A stretch of 5,408 nt of DNA from Actinomycetes bacterium (GTDB lineage: Bacteria > Actinomycetota > Actinomycetes > Propionibacteriales > Propionibacteriaceae): NCBI GenBank assembly GCA_023443125.1, contig JAEZVO010000017.1, positions 1-5,408 on the forward strand, in the 5' to 3' direction. The position numbers and the translations under genes were made by a program. Every line of letters begins with the position of its first letter. Position 1 is the stretch's first letter. Positions 5,283 through 5,408 of this stretch are shown piece after piece. The notes beneath the pieces were generated by a model that was not told where the DNA came from, searched no databases, and worked only from the letters and a program-made list of their open reading frames with translations.

Positions 5283-5408
5283 TGGCTGTCCGCATAGTGA
5301 GACCAACACTGTCATCTTGCCGGAACTATGTGTTGCGGTCAGGAGGTGCTTTGAGGGTCTCTATTCCATAACGATTACATCCGTTTTTCTGAGATCCCTG
5401 TTCTTTCG
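5272..5408. other. Non-coding, lower-G+C tail after tsaD
   Basis: No convincing gene is seen in these 137 bases. G+C falls to about 47% from 5291 on and about 40% over 5361-5408. There are short inverted repeats: CATAGT (5293-5298) with ACTATG (5325-5330); GAGACC (5299-5304) with GGTCTC (5356-5361); and GGGTCTC (5355-5361) with GAGATCCC (5391-5398, one base bulged). An excellent Shine-Dalgarno sequence lies at 5341-5348. On the minus strand, one frame stays open from the window edge to a stop at 5361-5363 (15 codons) and another to a stop at 5330-5332 (26 codons). Either could be the end of a converging gene, but this is too short to judge. Confidence 0.5.
5341..5348 (+). promoter_or_regulatory. 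Perfect Shine-Dalgarno sequence without a clear gene
   Basis: AGGAGGTG is a full match to the 16S rRNA anti-SD. The only nearby start is TTG at 5351, 4 nt after AGGAGG, and it opens just six codons (MRVSIP) before TAA at 5369-5371. GTG at 5347 meets a stop after one more codon. It may be chance, or a leader mini-ORF ahead of a gene beyond the window. Confidence 0.3.

Noticed and set aside
5272..5408. A heat-shock (CIRCE/groES-type) promoter region, since groES follows tsaD in mycobacteria
   Set aside because: No TTAGCACTC/GAGTGCTAA inverted repeat and no GroES start is visible before the window ends.

Overview
The window is about two-thirds G+C, tightly packed, and coded entirely on the + strand. 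It reads as actinobacterial chromosome. Three things support this: a GT4 mannosyltransferase-like C-terminus of the MgtA/PimB kind, a DEAD-box helicase with a long basic tail, and the gene order tsaE-tsaB-rimI-tsaD, which resembles the t6A cluster of mycobacteria and related Actinobacteria. Fusion of a GNAT domain to TsaE fits Propionibacteriales-type genomes, but I hold that family-level placement only loosely.

Layout: (1) 1-350 is the 3' end of a family 4 glycosyltransferase. (2) 351-438 is a short spacer with a possible promoter and a small hairpin. (3) 439-2202 encodes a complete DEAD-box RNA helicase with an arginine/lysine-rich N-terminal extension that holds four tandem WDKPK-type heptads. 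(4) 2203-2259 is a 57-nt gap with a good promoter candidate lying almost on top of the next start codon. (5) 2260-5271 is a four-gene operon: a GNAT-TsaE fusion, TsaB, RimI and TsaD, each junction being a 4-nt ATGA overlap. (6) 5272-5408 is a non-coding tail of clearly lower G+C (about 47% from 5291 onward, about 40% in the last 48 bases). It carries a perfect Shine-Dalgarno sequence with no convincing gene behind it, plus several short inverted repeats.

The operon is the functional core. TsaD, TsaB and TsaE together transfer the threonylcarbamoyl group to A37 of tRNAs that read ANN codons; the enzyme that makes the threonylcarbamoyl-AMP donor (TsaC family) is not in this window. RimI is the ribosomal-protein N-alpha-acetyltransferase commonly encoded beside tsaB and tsaD. 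All four genes are translationally coupled and probably share one transcript. The helicase upstream appears to be a separate transcription unit that also acts on RNA.

I see no CRISPR array, tRNA, rRNA, insertion sequence or defence system. The most distinctive points are the GNAT-TsaE fusion with a degenerate acetyl-CoA motif, the heptad repeat in the helicase tail, the near-leaderless operon promoter, and the unexplained low-G+C tail. None of these amounts to a demonstrated new system.
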